DNA of 64,000 bases from DAOTXS01 sp034435055 (GCA_034435055.1 DAOTXS010000056.1:183106-247105); one strand, 5' to 3'; shown: positions 1-9,621, numbered from the stretch's first letter. Notes: a model not told the origin generated them from the letters alone. Numbers and translations: made by a program.

Positions 1-165
1 TACCGTCTTCGTCGCCGTCGGCGCAACCGCAGTTGCCGGCTTCGTCGCGGTCGGCACAACCGGGGTAACCGTTTTTGTTGCGGTTGGCACAACAGCGGTT
101 ACTGTCTTCGTTGCAGTTGGAACAACCGGGGTAACCGTTTTCGTCGCAGTGGGTGGCACAGTTGT
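1..165. repeat. 33-bp tandem coding repeats
   Basis: Four to five imperfect 33-bp units, each encoding 11 residues (PTATKTVTPVV or close variants) of the minus-strand secreted protein. Units differ mainly at the two residues before the last Val pair. The period equals a whole number of codons, so gain or loss of units would only change linker length. Confidence 0.75.
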
Positions 166-342
166 CGCGGTCGGCGTGAGCGTCACCGTAGCGGTTACTG
201 GCACACTAGCCGCAGATGTTTTAGTCGCAGTGAACGTTGCCGTTGGTCCTTGCGCCAGAGATACCGACGGTAAGACAAATAGGGTTATACTTAGGACAGC
301 CAAAAGCGTGACGATGGCGAGAAGATTTTTCCGTGAGCACAT
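1..342 (-). CDS. Thr/Pro-rich secreted protein, N-terminal part (runs off the window)
   Basis: Reads leftwards from ATG at 342-340; only the first 114 codons are in the window. The start is supported by a GGAGG ribosome site just upstream. Residues 1-31 form a classic signal peptide: a basic start (MCSRKN), a long hydrophobic core and a probable cleavage after SLAQG. After that the chain is almost only Thr, Ala, Pro, Val and Lys, in near-perfect 11-residue repeats of the type PTATKTVTPVV. Such low-complexity Thr/Pro stretches are typical linkers or stalks in secreted and surface proteins of Chloroflexota. No functional domain lies inside the window, so the function is unknown; the informative part is beyond position 1. 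I am confident it is a real exported protein start, not of its role. Confidence 0.75.
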   Translation of the reverse strand, partial: MCSRKNLLAIVTLLAVLSITLFVLPSVSLAQGPTATFTATKTSAASVPVTATVTLTPTATTVPPTATKTVTPVVPTATKTVTAVVPTATKTVTPVVPTATKPATAVAPTATKTV

Positions 343-370
343 ACTTCCTTCCTCCATTTCGATCGACTAC

Positions 371-399
371 ATTATAACTCACTTTGGATTATACTTCAA
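371..399 (-). promoter_or_regulatory. sigma70-type promoter for the secreted protein
   Basis: On the minus strand TTGAAG (399-394), a 17-bp spacer and TATAAT (376-371), about 30 bp before the ATG at 342. Inferred from consensus and position. Confidence 0.5.
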
Positions 400-508
400 A
401 TTGGGGTACCGCACATTAGGACGATAGTCCCAATGACGCTAGTCCCACGCAGATTCCAAAACATAAACCAACATCTTCGCCTCTTGTAATAATCGATTCC
501 CTACCCCA

Positions 509-537
509 TTGCCAAAACACGCGCGCGGGCATATAAT
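509..537 (+). promoter_or_regulatory. sigma70-type promoter upstream of the cyclase/STAND cluster
   Basis: TTGCCA (509-514), 17-bp spacer, TATAAT (532-537). This would give a 5' leader of roughly 160 nt before the ATG at 702, containing a small ORF. It is the only good promoter seen before the 702-13214 gene array. Confidence 0.5.
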
Positions 538-606
538 CCCGACCACAATCGATTATAGGGACGCGAGGTGATGATGCCGCGCGCGACAGAATTGCAGGGG
601 TGATGA

Positions 607-705
607 ATGCTCGCTGCGCAAATTTATTTTCTACGCTCTTCGATTGAAGAGTATTTCCCCGCGCCTTTCATCACTCGGCTCAAACAATCTTTGGGGGTTC
701 GATGA
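607..705 (+). CDS. Possible 32-residue leader ORF overlapping the cyclase start
   Basis: ATG at 607 preceded by GGGGTG runs 32 codons to TGA at 703-705, which overlaps the ATG of the following cyclase (ATGA overlap). The peptide begins MLAAQIYFLRS and ends KQSLGVR; it has mixed hydrophobic and charged residues and no run of a single amino acid. It could be a translationally coupled leader or chance. No family is recognised. Confidence is low because the cyclase has its own GGGGG ribosome site. Confidence 0.3.
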   Translation: MLAAQIYFLRSSIEEYFPAPFITRLKQSLGVR

Positions 706-3700
706 AATGCGCCAATTGTGCGTTTGATAATGCCGCCGATTCGAAATTCTGCGAGAATTGCGGCAACCCTCTCGAACGCGCGTGTCCGAATTGCGGCAAG
801 CCGGTTTTGGCGAATGCCAAATTTTGTCGTAACTGCGGATACTCACTGACCGGCTCAACGGCTGTGCAAACGAATCGACTTGCCCATTTGCAACAAGCCG
901 CGCCCGCCGCACTTCAAGAAAAAATTCTATCGACCCGCAAACAAATCGCCGGCGAACGCAAACTCGTCACCGTGTTGTTCGCTGACATTGTCGGCTCGAC
1001 CGAAATCGCAGAAAAACTCGATCCGGAAGAATGGGGCGAGATCGTTTCGGGCGCGCATCAAATCGTCAGCGATGCAATCTACCGATACGAAGGAACGATC
1101 GCGCAACTTTTGGGCGATGGCGTGCTGGCATTCTTCGGCGCGCCGATCACGCACGAAGACGATCCCGAACGCGCCGTCAACGCCGCGTTGGACATCATCG
1201 CCGCCATTCACACGTACGCTCACGCGTTGCGCGATCAAAAGCAAATCCCGCACTTTCGAATGCGCGTGGGACTCAACAGCGGTTTGGTCGTCGTCGGCAA
1301 CATCGGCAGTGATATGCACGTGGAATATTTGGCAATCGGCGATACGGTGAATCTCGCCGCGCGGATGCAATCTGCCGCCGAACCGAACACGACGTTGATT
1401 ACGGAAAACACCGCGCGCATGGTACGCCACGCGTTCGATTTGGAATCGCGCGGCACGTTAGAACTAAAAGGCAAGCGCGAACCTGTCCCCGCCTTTCGCG
1501 TCATCGCGCGCAAAGCCGTAACCGAATCGGCACGCGGGATCGCCGGGCTTGATTCGCCACTCGTCGGACGCGAACGCGAATTCCAAACGCTCCAATCGCA
1601 CCTCGCCGCGCTCGCACACGGACGCGGTCACATCGTCGCCGTGATGGGCGAAGCCGGGTTAGGCAAATCGCGGTTGATGGCAGAAGTACGAAAAACAGCA
1701 ACGGTCACCTGGCTTGAAGGTCGTTCACATTCGTACGAAAACTCCACGCCGTACGCGCCATTCATCGATGTCTTGACCAAAGCGTTTGACTTGCGTGTCG
1801 AAGAAAACGATGCGGACAAGTACGCTAAAATCAAAACTCACGCCGGCGATGGCGCGCCTTTTCTTGCCACACTGCTCGGAATTCAAATCGACGGCGATGA
1901 CCGCGAGCGCGTCCAATATCTTGAACCGCCGCAATTGCGCGGCGCAATTTTCCAAGCCGTCCGCGCGTTCATTGAACAAAAGGCAAGCGCCGCGCCGCTC
2001 GTGTTGCTGTTCGACGATTTGCATTGGGCGGATGCCACGTCACTTGATTTGCTCGAACAACTGATGCCGCTCGCAGAAACGAAATCGCTTCTTCTCATCG
2101 CGCTCTTTCGCCCGCAACGACAAGAACCTTCTTGGCGATTTCACGAAACGGCTTGGCGCGATTACGCGCACTGTTACACCCCCCTCACGCTCGAACCGTT
2201 GAACGATGACGATTCGCGTACGCTCGTGGCGAATTTATTGCACATTGAAGATTTGCCGGAACAAGTCCGCGCGCTGATCTTGAAAAAAGCAGAAGGCAAT
2301 CCTTTCTTCGTCGAAGAAGTGATTCGTTCCTTGCTCGATTCAAAACTCGTCGTGCGTCAGGACGATCATTGGCGCGCCACGCGCGAGATCGAAAACATTG
2401 CGATTCCCGATACGCTGGTGGGGGTCATCAGCGCGCGCCTCGACCGGCTCGACGATGAATCGAAACGCACGGCACAAACCGCGTCCGTCATCGGACGCGA
2501 ATTTCAACGCGACATTCTCACGAATATTTTTGACGCGCCCAACACGCTCGAGGGATCGCTTCTCACTTTGCAACGCCGCGAAATCGTGCGCGAAAAATCG
2601 CTCGCGCCGGCAATCGTGTATCTGTTCAAACACGCCTTGACGCAAGAGGCGGCGTACTCGTCGATTTTGTTGAGCAAGCGGCGCGATTTGCACAAGCGTG
2701 TTGCAGAATGTCTGGAACGCATCGATCCAGGGCGCGTGTACGACATCGCGCGGCACTTTATTCAAGCGGAGGAAAACGCGCGCGCGTTGCCGTACCTCAT
2801 CGATGCCGGCGGTCGCGCGTTGCGCGAGTACTCGACCCAGGAAGCGTTAGGGTATTTTTCGCGTGCGGTCGAAATCGCGCAAACGTCGTCCAACCCGGCA
2901 TTGGCGCGGCGCGCGTTCGAGGGCTTGGGCAACGCACTCACGTTGACCGGCGAAATGCCGCGCACTCTGCAAAATTATCAAACGATGTTTGAATTCGCGC
3001 AGACGCACAATGACGCGCCGATGCAAGTTTCCGCGCTCAACAAACTTGCGCTGATGCAAATGATGACCGGCAACTTTGCAAACGTCGAATCGAATCTGCA
3101 ACGCGCGGAACAGATCGCGCGCGCGGCGAACGATCGCGCGGGACTTGCGGAAATGTTTACCGTGCGGTGCGGTATCTGCACCGGCACCGGCGATTTTGAC
3201 GGCGCGATCAAATATCTCGGCGAATCAGTCGAGCTTGGACGCGAACTGAATGTGAAAGAACAGATGGCGTTCGGGATGACACACACAGCGAACACGTTGA
3301 TGTTCCTCACGAAATTCGATGACGCGTGGCAAAAGGCGCAAGAGGCGATGCAGATTTGTGAAGAGATCGGCGACCGGCAACATCAAGCGGAATTGTTCGC
3401 GGGCGTGTTTACTTTTGTTCACATCACGCGCGGACAATTCGATACCGCGCGCACGTTTGCTGAACAAGGTGTCGCGATTGGCGCGCGCATCGGTTCGGCG
3501 ATGGCACTTGCGGACGGAAATTGGATGCTCGGCACGATTGCGCGTTTGCGCGGTGAGTACGAAAAAGCCATCGCTCATTTCGAACAAGGACTCACTGCCG
3601 CCAAAATGTCTTTTCCCGGGATGGACACGTTACCGCTCGGCTCGATCGGCACAACGCTTCTGGAAATTAGTCCGTCGTTTGCAGACAAGGCAATCGAATT

Positions 3701-4289
3701 GCACAGTCAAGTTTTGCAAATGAGCGACAATCCGATGGTCGCGAGTATGAGTGCGACGGCGTGGACAGACATCGGACTTTGCGCACTGTCCGTCGGCAAT
3801 CTGGCGCGCGCGAACGAGATGTTTCAAAAAGGTTTAAACTATCCAACGACGATGGGGTTGATCGTCAAGCCGAACAATTTGCTCGGCGCGGCGTACGTCG
3901 CACTCGCGCAAGAAAAATTCGACGAGGCGATGAAATTTGTGGACGATGCGCGCGCGTACGCCGATGAACGAAAAATGAAACATCAATTTCCCGAGATTGC
4001 ACTTGCCCAAGCGCGCATCAGCGCGGCGCGTGGTGATCACGCCTTCGCGCTCGAACAATTTAATCGCGCCGAACAACTCGCGCTTGAATTGAAAATGCGA
4101 CCGATTGTCTGGCAAGCACGCGCCGGCGCGGCGCAAGCTCTCGATGCACTTGATCGCAAAGATGAAGCGAACACAAAACGCCTTGAGGCAAAAGCAATGA
4201 TCGATGAGATTGCGGAATTGTTCCGCGATGAGAATTTGCGAAAATTATTTTTGGAAAATGCAACGCGACGAATAACCGATAGCCGATGA
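702..4289 (+). CDS. Zinc ribbon / class III nucleotide cyclase / STAND ATPase / TPR signalling protein (1195 aa)
   Basis: Multi-domain sensor. Residues 1-50 hold a double zinc ribbon (four CxxC pairs). Residues about 86-265 are a class III adenylate/guanylate cyclase domain: metal ligands D95 (FADIVGST) and D139 (LLGDGVLAFFGAP), transition-state N217 and R221 (GDTVNLAARMQ). The usual purine-specifying Lys and Asp positions are Q135 and L210, so substrate and activity are uncertain. Residues about 285-620 are an AAA/STAND ATPase with Walker A GEAGLGKS (316-323) and Walker B LLFDDLHWAD (435-444). The rest, about residues 640-1190, is TPR-like helical repeats. Start chosen by the GGGGG site 5 nt upstream. 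First member of a tandem paralogous array running to 13214; likely cytoplasmic. The combination of cyclase, ATPase and TPR is a known bacterial signalling architecture; its ligand is unknown. Confidence 0.9.
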   Translation: MKCANCAFDNAADSKFCENCGNPLERACPNCGKPVLANAKFCRNCGYSLTGSTAVQTNRLAHLQQAAPAALQEKILSTRKQIAGERKLVTVLFADIVGSTEIAEKLDPEEWGEIVSGAHQIVSDAIYRYEGTIAQLLGDGVLAFFGAPITHEDDPERAVNAALDIIAAIHTYAHALRDQKQIPHFRMRVGLNSGLVVVGNIGSDMHVEYLAIGDTVNLAARMQSAAEPNTTLITENTARMVRHAFDLESRGTLELKGKREPVPAFRVIARKAVTESARGIAGLDSPLVGREREFQTLQSHLAALAHGRGHIVAVMGEAGLGKSRLMAEVRKTATVTWLEGRSHSYENSTPYAPFIDVLTKAFDLRVEENDADKYAKIKTHAGDGAPFLATLLGIQIDGDDRERVQYLEPPQLRGAIFQAVRAFIEQKASAAPLVLLFDDLHWADATSLDLLEQLMPLAETKSLLLIALFRPQRQEPSWRFHETAWRDYAHCYTPLTLEPLNDDDSRTLVANLLHIEDLPEQVRALILKKAEGNPFFVEEVIRSLLDSKLVVRQDDHWRATREIENIAIPDTLVGVISARLDRLDDESKRTAQTASVIGREFQRDILTNIFDAPNTLEGSLLTLQRREIVREKSLAPAIVYLFKHALTQEAAYSSILLSKRRDLHKRVAECLERIDPGRVYDIARHFIQAEENARALPYLIDAGGRALREYSTQEALGYFSRAVEIAQTSSNPALARRAFEGLGNALTLTGEMPRTLQNYQTMFEFAQTHNDAPMQVSALNKLALMQMMTGNFANVESNLQRAEQIARAANDRAGLAEMFTVRCGICTGTGDFDGAIKYLGESVELGRELNVKEQMAFGMTHTANTLMFLTKFDDAWQKAQEAMQICEEIGDRQHQAELFAGVFTFVHITRGQFDTARTFAEQGVAIGARIGSAMALADGNWMLGTIARLRGEYEKAIAHFEQGLTAAKMSFPGMDTLPLGSIGTTLLEISPSFADKAIELHSQVLQMSDNPMVASMSATAWTDIGLCALSVGNLARANEMFQKGLNYPTTMGLIVKPNNLLGAAYVALAQEKFDEAMKFVDDARAYADERKMKHQFPEIALAQARISAARGDHAFALEQFNRAEQLALELKMRPIVWQARAGAAQALDALDRKDEANTKRLEAKAMIDEIAELFRDENLRKLFLENATRRITDSR

Positions 4290-4337
4290 CAAACGAAACT
4301 TGTTTCCATCCTTTGTCATTCGTCTTGGGAGTTTAGA

Positions 4338-6242
4338 ATGAAATGTTCCAACTGTTCGTTTGAAAATCCTGCCGACGCAAAATTCTGCGAGAATTGCGGT
4401 CAGCCCATCGAACGGGCGTGTCCCAATTGCGCCAAGCCGGTTTCCGCGAACGCAAAATTTTGCAAGAACTGTGGCTATAATCTCGCCGGCGGTTCCACCC
4501 CGATTGTTAAAACCGAATCGCTCGACGCGTTGCGTCGCGCCGCGCCCCAAAACGTCGCCAGCAAAATTCTCGCCGCGCGCGACAAGACCGAAGGCGAACG
4601 CAAACTCGTTACCGCCTTGTTCACCGACATTGTCGGCTCGACGACGCTCGCGGAGCAAATGGATCCGGAAGATTGGCGCGAAATCGTTTCCGGCGCGCAT
4701 CGTTGCGTAAGCAAAGCGGTCTATCAATACGAAGGCACGATTGCGCAACTGCTCGGCGATGGCGTGTTGGCGTTTTTCGGCGCGCCAATCACGCACGAAG
4801 ATGACGCCGAACGCGCGATTCGCGCCGCGCTCGATATTTTACAAAGCATCGCCGAGTATGCCCAAGAACTGCGGCAGAAAAATCGTGTGCCGAATTTTCA
4901 AATGCGCGTCGGCTTGAACAGCGGCTTGGTCGTCGTCGGCAACATCGGCAGTGATTTGCATATGGAATATCTTGCGGTCGGCGACACGGTTAATCTCGCC
5001 GCGCGCATGCAATCCGCCGCCGAACCGAACACGATTTTAATTTCGGAAAGTACACAACGTCTCGCCGGCTCGGTGTTCGATTTTGAAGATCGCGGCAAAA
5101 TTCCGGTCAAGGGCAAAGCGGAACCGATTCAAGTCTATCGCGTGTTGAGCGAACGCAAAGGCGCGGTGCGCGCGCGCGGCATCGCCGGGCTATCGTCGCC
5201 GATGGTCGGGCGTCAACGCGAATTCTCGACGCTCGCGCAAATCATTTCCGATGTGCGCGCCGGGCGCGGCGCGATTGTTGCCGTGATTGGTGAAGCCGGG
5301 TTGGGCAAATCGCGCTTGATTGCCGAATGGCGCAAAGCCGCGTTCGCGGACGCCGGCGCGCCATCGCTTCGTTGGATCGAAGGACGCTGTCTGTCGTACG
5401 CTTCGTCCATCGCGCATCATCTCAGCACCGATATTTTGCGCGCGTTGATCGGCGCGCCGGTGGGTTCGGCGGAAGACGAAACGCACGCGGCGTTACAAAA
5501 AACGCTCACGGCACTTTTCGGCGCAAACACCCAGGACGTTTATCCCTTCCTGGGTCACTTGCTTGGTTTGAAACTCGAAGAGGCGGCGGCGGCGCGCGTC
5601 AAATATCTGGAAGGCCCCGCGTTGCAAACGCAATACATCGCCGCGTACAAAAAATTATTGCAAGCCGTTTCGCGCGCCGCACCCACCGTAATCGTCTGCG
5701 AAGATGTGCATTGGGCGGATCCGTCATCCGTGGAACTGGGCGCGCAAATATTGCCGATTGCCGCAAGCGAGCCGATTGTTTTTGTTTTTGTGGCGCGCGC
5801 GGAAAAAGATTCGCCGGGGTGGAAACTGATTGCGCACGCGCACGAAATCGCCGGCGTTGGCGCAACCGATCTCTACCTCGCGCCGCTTTCGGAAAACGAT
5901 AGCAAGCAACTCGTCAGCAACTTGCTCAGCATCGATTCGTTGCCGGAATCGCTCCGCAACCTGATTCTCGCTAAAGCGGAAGGGAATCCCTTTTTCGTCG
6001 AAGAGGTGATTCGAATGTTGATCGACCGCAACGGCATCACGTTGCACGAAGGCAAGTGGGTGGTCACCCGTGAAATCAGCAATATCGAAATCCCGGATAC
6101 GTTGCAAGGTGTGTTGACCGCGCGCATCGACCGTTTGCCGGAAGACGCCAAACGCACCTTGCAAGTTGCGGCGGTGATCGGGCGCAAATTCAATGTCAAA
6201 GTCTTGGAACGTGTGTTAGAAATGCAAGCCACGCAATCCTAA
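4338..6242 (+). CDS. Second cyclase/STAND head: zinc ribbon, class III cyclase and ATPase without TPR tail (634 aa)
   Basis: Closely similar to the first half of the preceding gene: double zinc ribbon at residues 1-50, cyclase domain with FTDIVGST, LLGDGVLAFFGAP and GDTVNLAARMQ, then an ATPase with Walker A GEAGLGKS and a Walker-B-like VIVCEDVHWAD. As in copy 1, the Lys and Asp specificity positions of the cyclase are Gln and Leu. The frame stops at 6240-6242, right after the GRKF motif that closes the ATPase module. The homologous continuation begins 7 nt later in the +1 frame (6250). One base change in the 6220-6242 window would restore a protein of about 1180 aa, close to copy 1. So this is either a truly split gene, a frameshift, or a programmed +1 site (TCC-TAA-A at 6237-6243). 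Confidence 0.85.
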   Translation: MKCSNCSFENPADAKFCENCGQPIERACPNCAKPVSANAKFCKNCGYNLAGGSTPIVKTESLDALRRAAPQNVASKILAARDKTEGERKLVTALFTDIVGSTTLAEQMDPEDWREIVSGAHRCVSKAVYQYEGTIAQLLGDGVLAFFGAPITHEDDAERAIRAALDILQSIAEYAQELRQKNRVPNFQMRVGLNSGLVVVGNIGSDLHMEYLAVGDTVNLAARMQSAAEPNTILISESTQRLAGSVFDFEDRGKIPVKGKAEPIQVYRVLSERKGAVRARGIAGLSSPMVGRQREFSTLAQIISDVRAGRGAIVAVIGEAGLGKSRLIAEWRKAAFADAGAPSLRWIEGRCLSYASSIAHHLSTDILRALIGAPVGSAEDETHAALQKTLTALFGANTQDVYPFLGHLLGLKLEEAAAARVKYLEGPALQTQYIAAYKKLLQAVSRAAPTVIVCEDVHWADPSSVELGAQILPIAASEPIVFVFVARAEKDSPGWKLIAHAHEIAGVGATDLYLAPLSENDSKQLVSNLLSIDSLPESLRNLILAKAEGNPFFVEEVIRMLIDRNGITLHEGKWVVTREISNIEIPDTLQGVLTARIDRLPEDAKRTLQVAAVIGRKFNVKVLERVLEMQATQS

Positions 6243-6249
6243 ACGATCG

Positions 6250-7878
6250 ATGAATATCTTGAACACGCTCACGCAATTGCAAAACGACGAACTCGTCCAC
6301 CCCGATAAAGACGAATCGTCGGATTATATTTTCAAGCACGCGCTCACGCACGAGACCGCGTATCACTCCTTGCTGAAAACGCAACGGCGCGATTTGCATC
6401 GCGCCACGGCTCAAGCCATCGAGCAGACGTTTCCCAATCGCAAAGGACAATTGAGTGCGGTGCTGGCATATCACTGGGAACAAGCCGAAGTGCCCGACCG
6501 CGCGCGGCGGTATCTTTATCGCGCGGCGCAGGACGCGATGCGCCGGTACGCCAACCAAGAAGCGCTCGCCTTTTTTGCACGCGCTTTGGCGCAACGCAAT
6601 GGCGCCAAGCCGGACGAATTGCTGGCACTTTACGAATCGCGCGCACGCATTTTTGAATTCCTGAGCCAGTACGCTCAAGCCATCGACGATTATCAAGCCG
6701 CGTTGCCGCTCGCGCGTGAAGCGCATCGCGAAATCGACGAGTGCCGGATTCTATCACAGATCGCGTGGATGTATTCGCTCAGTGGCAGAGGTGAAGAAGC
6801 CGTGCAAACGGCAATCGAGGTTGAGACGCGCGCACGCGCCTTGCAAGATCACACCGCAATGTTGCGCGCCTATCTGGTGCAAGGTCTCGTGGCACAGGCA
6901 AAAGGACATTTGGCGGACGCGTACCCGCGTCTGCGCGCCGCGCTCATCGCCAGCCGCGCGAGCGACGAGCCGGTGATGGAAGGCGAGAGTTGGTTTTACC
7001 TCGGCATCGAAAATAATTTTATGGGGCGGTTCGGACGCGCGGCGGCGTGCGCGCAAAAAGCGCACACGCTCAAAAAAGGATTGAGTGATCGCGTCGGCGA
7101 AATCGTTACGTTGTATTTACTCGCGCGCGCGGAAGGTGGTCGCGGCAATTACGACGCCGCGCTCGATGCGCTGGAACACGGGCGCGCCATCGCGAATGAA
7201 ATTCGCAATCCGTTTGGACTCGCGCAATATCCCAACACGCGCGCGTGGCTCGCGGCGGAACTGGGCGATTGGCAGACCGCGTACGAATTGGATCGTGCGG
7301 GCTTGGACATTGCGCGTCACGCGCCGATCCGTCCGCCGGAAATCAGCACGCTCATCAACCTCGTGCTCGATTGCGTCGCGCTTGGCAAATTGGATGAAGC
7401 GGAAACCTACGTGTTGGACGCGCAACGATGGATGGGGAAACCCGAATTTGGTTTTCACGCGTGGCGCTGGGAAACGCGCCTGACCGATGCGCGCGCGCGA
7501 TTGCTCATCGCGCATCAATTGTATGATGACGCCGCGCCGCTCGTTATCGAATTGCTCGATTGGGCAGAACGCACACAATCCACCAAGTACCGCGCGCGCG
7601 GTTTGGTCTTGCGCGCGCACATTCACTTGGCGACGGACGATTTAGCGCGCGCGGAAAACGATTTACAAATCGCGCACCATCTTGCCGATGTGATGCAGTA
7701 CGTCCCGATTCAAATTCACGCGCGGCGATTGCTTGCCGGGGTGTGCGCCGGCAATGCGGCGCAACAATATCGCGTAGAAGCCACGCGCATCGTCGATGAT
7801 TTGGGCAAACGTCTTGAACAGCCGGCATTACAAAAATCATTTGAATGCGGAATAGGCACTGTGAAGAATGTCGCTTGA
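6250..7878 (+). CDS. TPR tail module of the second cyclase/STAND protein (542 aa)
   Basis: Begins MNILNTLTQLQNDELV and lines up with the first gene from about the end of the ATPase onward: the conserved stretch IFKHALTHETAYHSLL then RRDLH, followed by TPR-like helix pairs to the C-terminus. It has no zinc ribbon, cyclase or ATPase of its own. It lies 7 nt after the head ORF and in another frame. The region just before its ATG is open back to 6220, so it may be translated as a fusion by frameshifting, or started separately at the ATG; no strong ribosome site is visible. Ends 11 nt inside the next tail gene. Role inferred: ligand- or partner-sensing helical repeat portion. Confidence 0.8.
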   Translation: MNILNTLTQLQNDELVHPDKDESSDYIFKHALTHETAYHSLLKTQRRDLHRATAQAIEQTFPNRKGQLSAVLAYHWEQAEVPDRARRYLYRAAQDAMRRYANQEALAFFARALAQRNGAKPDELLALYESRARIFEFLSQYAQAIDDYQAALPLAREAHREIDECRILSQIAWMYSLSGRGEEAVQTAIEVETRARALQDHTAMLRAYLVQGLVAQAKGHLADAYPRLRAALIASRASDEPVMEGESWFYLGIENNFMGRFGRAAACAQKAHTLKKGLSDRVGEIVTLYLLARAEGGRGNYDAALDALEHGRAIANEIRNPFGLAQYPNTRAWLAAELGDWQTAYELDRAGLDIARHAPIRPPEISTLINLVLDCVALGKLDEAETYVLDAQRWMGKPEFGFHAWRWETRLTDARARLLIAHQLYDDAAPLVIELLDWAERTQSTKYRARGLVLRAHIHLATDDLARAENDLQIAHHLADVMQYVPIQIHARRLLAGVCAGNAAQQYRVEATRIVDDLGKRLEQPALQKSFECGIGTVKNVA

Positions 7879-9619
7879 ATTCCAACTCGCGCAACTTGAA
7901 ACCGCGCAACTCGTCCACGCCGTCGGACCTTTGGATTTTCTCTTCAAAAATTCCTTGACGCAAGAGACGGTCTACGCATCGTTGTTGAAAAATACGCGGC
8001 GCGAGATTCACGCGCAAGTAGCGCGGACGTACGAAGAATTGTACACCGACCGGCTCGACGAATTTGCCGCGCCGCTTGCACAACATTACGCCGAAGCCGG
8101 CAACGACGCCAAAACACTCGAATACTCGGTGCGTGCGGGTGACGCGGCGGCACGGTTGTACGCCAACACCGAAGCGATTCTGCATTATTCGCGCGCGCTT
8201 GAAATCGCCAAACGTATTGGCGCGCCCGATGTCGCGTCTCTGCAAAACTTGTACCTGAAACGCGGCCGCGCGCTGGAATTATGTGGCCGTTATGAAGATG
8301 CCGTCGCCAATTACATCGAGATGGCGGAATACGCACGAACTTGTAAAAATCACACGATGGAACTAGCCGCGTTGATGGCACGCGCCACTGTCCATTCAAC
8401 CTTTACTGCCAAGTACGATCCGATGCAAGCCGGCTATTTGTGCGATCAAGCGCTCGCGCTCGCCACCGAACTCGACGATCAAACTGCCGCCGCCAAAATT
8501 CTGTGGAACTTGATGTTGCTCGAAATGGCAATTGGTCATTTCCAAGAAAGCATCATCTTTGGCGAGCGGTCGCTGGCGCTCGCGCGCCAACTTGATTTGC
8601 GCGATCAACTGGCGTACACCTTGAACGACATCAGCCGCGCTTATGCCATCACCGGGCAGGCGCCCCAAGCACTCGCCGCGCTGGCGGAATCGCGCGATCA
8701 TTGGCGCGCGACCAACAATCTCCCAATGCTTGCCGATAATTTGACCAATACCGCGCTATCCTATTTCATCCAAAGCGACTATGCCAAAACCATCGCGCAA
8801 GCGCAGGAAGCTTTGCACGTGAGCCGCGCCATCAGCAATCGTTGGGGCGAATCGTACGCGTTGGAAATTATGGGCTACGCCGCGCTGGAACAAGGCAATT
8901 TTATTCTCGCCATCGACGCGCTCGAAGAAGCGATTCGCTTGGGCGACGAGATTGGATTTCTGCATGCGATCTTTAGCGGACGCGCGTACTTGGCGTACGT
9001 ATACGCAAATTTAGGCGTCCCCAAACGCGCGGTCGATATCCTCAATGCCGCGCTCTTGCGTTTGCGACAACTTAAGAATGATATGGGCACACTTTTACCG
9101 ACGGCGTTGCAAGCGTATCTCCATTTTTATTGCGACGAGTTTGAGCAAGCCGAAGCGATCATTCGGCGCGCTGACCTGTCGAGTGTAAGCATTAATTTCG
9201 GTTCCGCCACGCCGATGTTTCTGCTTTTCATCGATGCCGATTTGGCGTTGAAAAAAGGCGAGTACGCGCGCTCGATTGCCGCGATGGACAAAATGATCGC
9301 CATCTTGAAAGAAATCAATTTTCACTTCTTTTTGCCCGACGCGTATCTTTTGAAAAGTCGTGCGCTTGTCGCACAAAACCAACTCGCCTCCGCGCAACAA
9401 ATTTTGGAGCAAGCGTTCACGGTCGCGCAAAACTCGCCGCGCATTTTGTGGCAGGTGCTCGCCGCGCAAGCCGCGCTCAAAACGCAATCCGACCAAGCGC
9501 GAGAATTGCTTGCCCAAGCGCGCGAGATTCTCAAGGGCGTCGTCGCCGGCACACCCGCCAAATTCCGCGAATCGTTTTTGAACTTACCGCACGTTCGAGC
9601 AGTGTGGACAGAAGATTGA
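7868..9619 (+). CDS. Headless TPR tail module B (583 aa)
   Basis: Starts MSLEFQLAQLETAQLVHAVG and continues with FLFKNSLTQETVYASLLK and RREIHAQVARTYEELY, the same post-ATPase motif seen in the neighbouring paralogues, then TPR-like repeats (for example YSRALEIAKR) to a C-terminus resembling those of the next two genes (FRESFLNLPHVRAV). No catalytic or nucleotide-binding motif is present. Its start overlaps the previous gene by 11 nt, so there is no room for a lost head domain and translation is probably coupled. It is most similar to the next gene, which suggests recent tandem duplication. Function inferred only from domain: protein-interaction or sensing repeats. Confidence 0.8.
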   Translation: MSLEFQLAQLETAQLVHAVGPLDFLFKNSLTQETVYASLLKNTRREIHAQVARTYEELYTDRLDEFAAPLAQHYAEAGNDAKTLEYSVRAGDAAARLYANTEAILHYSRALEIAKRIGAPDVASLQNLYLKRGRALELCGRYEDAVANYIEMAEYARTCKNHTMELAALMARATVHSTFTAKYDPMQAGYLCDQALALATELDDQTAAAKILWNLMLLEMAIGHFQESIIFGERSLALARQLDLRDQLAYTLNDISRAYAITGQAPQALAALAESRDHWRATNNLPMLADNLTNTALSYFIQSDYAKTIAQAQEALHVSRAISNRWGESYALEIMGYAALEQGNFILAIDALEEAIRLGDEIGFLHAIFSGRAYLAYVYANLGVPKRAVDILNAALLRLRQLKNDMGTLLPTALQAYLHFYCDEFEQAEAIIRRADLSSVSINFGSATPMFLLFIDADLALKKGEYARSIAAMDKMIAILKEINFHFFLPDAYLLKSRALVAQNQLASAQQILEQAFTVAQNSPRILWQVLAAQAALKTQSDQARELLAQAREILKGVVAGTPAKFRESFLNLPHVRAVWTED

Positions 9620-9621
9620 CG

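Noticed and set aside
1..165. Possible CRISPR array from the short tandem repeats
   Set aside because: Units are contiguous and coding (33 bp, 11 codons), with no unique spacers.
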